This document shows, in pieces, positions 62,972 to 64,000 of a stretch of DNA of 64,000 nt. The notes under the pieces are model-generated. The model made no database searches. It was not told the origin of the DNA and worked only from the letters and a program-made list of their open reading frames with translations. A program made the position numbers and the translations under genes. The stretch is from Bugula neritina (Eukaryota > Bryozoa > Gymnolaemata > Cheilostomatida > Bugulidae). How positions within the stretch are numbered: position 1 is the stretch's first letter; each line of letters starts with the position of its first letter. The stretch covers positions 3,653,001 to 3,717,000 of the forward strand of contig OZ037765.1 in the NCBI GenBank assembly GCA_964035545.1, given 5' to 3'.

Positions 62972-64000
62972 GTAAGTAACTTACTAACCTACAGTTGGCC
63001 GGGCCAATTTCAGAAATTCTGGCAAGCTCTAACTTGAAAAAATTGACGTCAAAATTTGTGGTCTTAAAAGCTATTAAATATTGCCTTCTCTAAATGCACA
63101 TAAATAAGAAATTAATGTGTTGAAATATCGCAGGTGTTGATTACTTGTTACTATTTTGAAAGGAGCATTCAACTTGTATGTTCGCTATGTAACTTTTACA
63201 ATTGATGATGGGTGAAGATTTTAAGGATAGATAAAAGCAGTGACTCATCTTTCTCAATTTAGCTTTTCCAACTTCCTCTCAGCTTTTCAAAGCATTGTGT
63301 AATGAACTATGACTTTCTATAGTATTGTGATGTATATTTAGGTAGTGAAAGTTAAAGTAGAGTTGAAAAAAATTCATTACGTAGCAAAACCTTTGTGAAT
63401 ATTTTAGCTTAAAAATTCACATTTCTTCCAAAACAACAATTCGAAGTCCAGAATAAAACCCAAAAGATAAATATTTTGTGATATTTGGACAAGCAGTGCT
63501 TAGAAACAATTGCATATGGAAGACTAGCTTGTGGGGCAGCTTTTTGTCCTTGACCCAACAGTAGATAAAACAGGCTGACATCTTTCACGCTGACTTCCTG
63601 AGGAGTTGCATGCTGGAATGTAATCATCATGTTGTGTCAGCTGAAGAATGTAGCTGTCACAATACTTGATTCATTACAATGACATCCCTGTACAATGCAT
63701 GTTTGCTGTCACTGCTGACTTGCTATCCTATTGTTTGCTGACAGGAGTGTCACTTCCCAACAACATTAGTATATAATCTTACAGCGTAATAAATCTTGTT
63801 CTAGCTGCTTAGAAGCGACATGAATGGTTTCTTGAAAGCTAATAAAGCTAAATATTTCGGCTTCTTATCTACAAACTTTAATCACAAACCTGGTTCAGAT
63901 GTAAAACTTGTTGGGTTTCTAACCCATTCAGTCACTGCGCAACATAAATAGATTATATAATGTACAATCTATGTATATTATATAATATGTACACAACTAT
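62972..64000. other. Intron sequence of the TMEM132-like gene to the right edge
   Basis: AT-rich DNA after the donor at 62972. No further exon in the required phase was recognised before the window ends. Confidence 0.5.

Overview
This window is AT-rich, intron-rich animal nuclear DNA. It contains spliced genes with GT-AG introns in consistent phase, a Wnt ligand with the full set of 24 cysteines, a TMEM132-family adhesion protein, an iPLA2-gamma type phospholipase and a short-chain collagen C4-like protein. It also carries tRNA-derived SINEs, small DNA transposons and long (CA)n, (AT)n and (TCTA)n microsatellites. There is nothing bacterial, viral or CRISPR-like. The gene set suggests an invertebrate, most probably a lophotrochozoan (mollusc, brachiopod, bryozoan or annelid grade). 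That placement is inference, because short-chain collagen C4-like genes also occur in cnidarians and sponges.

Layout. (1) 743-914, minus: signal-peptide first exon of a gene that runs off the left edge. (2) 3329-6803, minus: complete six-exon-plus-leader gene for a secreted short-chain collagen C4-like protein of 330 aa. (3) 8265-19516 (possibly starting near 21229), minus: twelve-exon TPR-type gene of at least 452 aa that I could not name. (4) 21874-34907, plus: complete four-exon Wnt gene (372 aa), divergent from gene 3. (5) 34908-44640: about 10 kb of gene-free, repeat-rich DNA. (6) 44647-49944, plus: seven-exon PNPLA8-like (iPLA2-gamma) gene of 611 aa with the Ser/Asp dyad intact. (7) 52191-62971, plus: first five exons (440 codons) of a TMEM132-family gene that continues past the right edge. 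Exon joins in genes 2, 3, 4, 6 and 7 were checked by hand for reading phase.

The genes do not form a pathway. Each is an independent eukaryotic transcription unit. Four encode signal-peptide-bearing secreted or membrane proteins, and the Wnt and TPR genes share an upstream region.

The mobile-element content holds the most striking structures. A 1,838-bp hAT-type non-autonomous transposon (10132-11969) has a perfect 8-bp target duplication and sits inside a SINE. A 705-bp Harbinger-like MITE (46186-46890) lies in a PNPLA8 intron. A 3.6-kb inverted repeat (58504-62087) in a TMEM132 intron has arms of about 0.8 kb, and each arm carries an opposite-facing copy of a 434-bp terminal-inverted-repeat element. 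Several dispersed copies of one tRNA-derived SINE family are present, some ending in a short hairpin. I did not find a convincing new multi-gene biological system.
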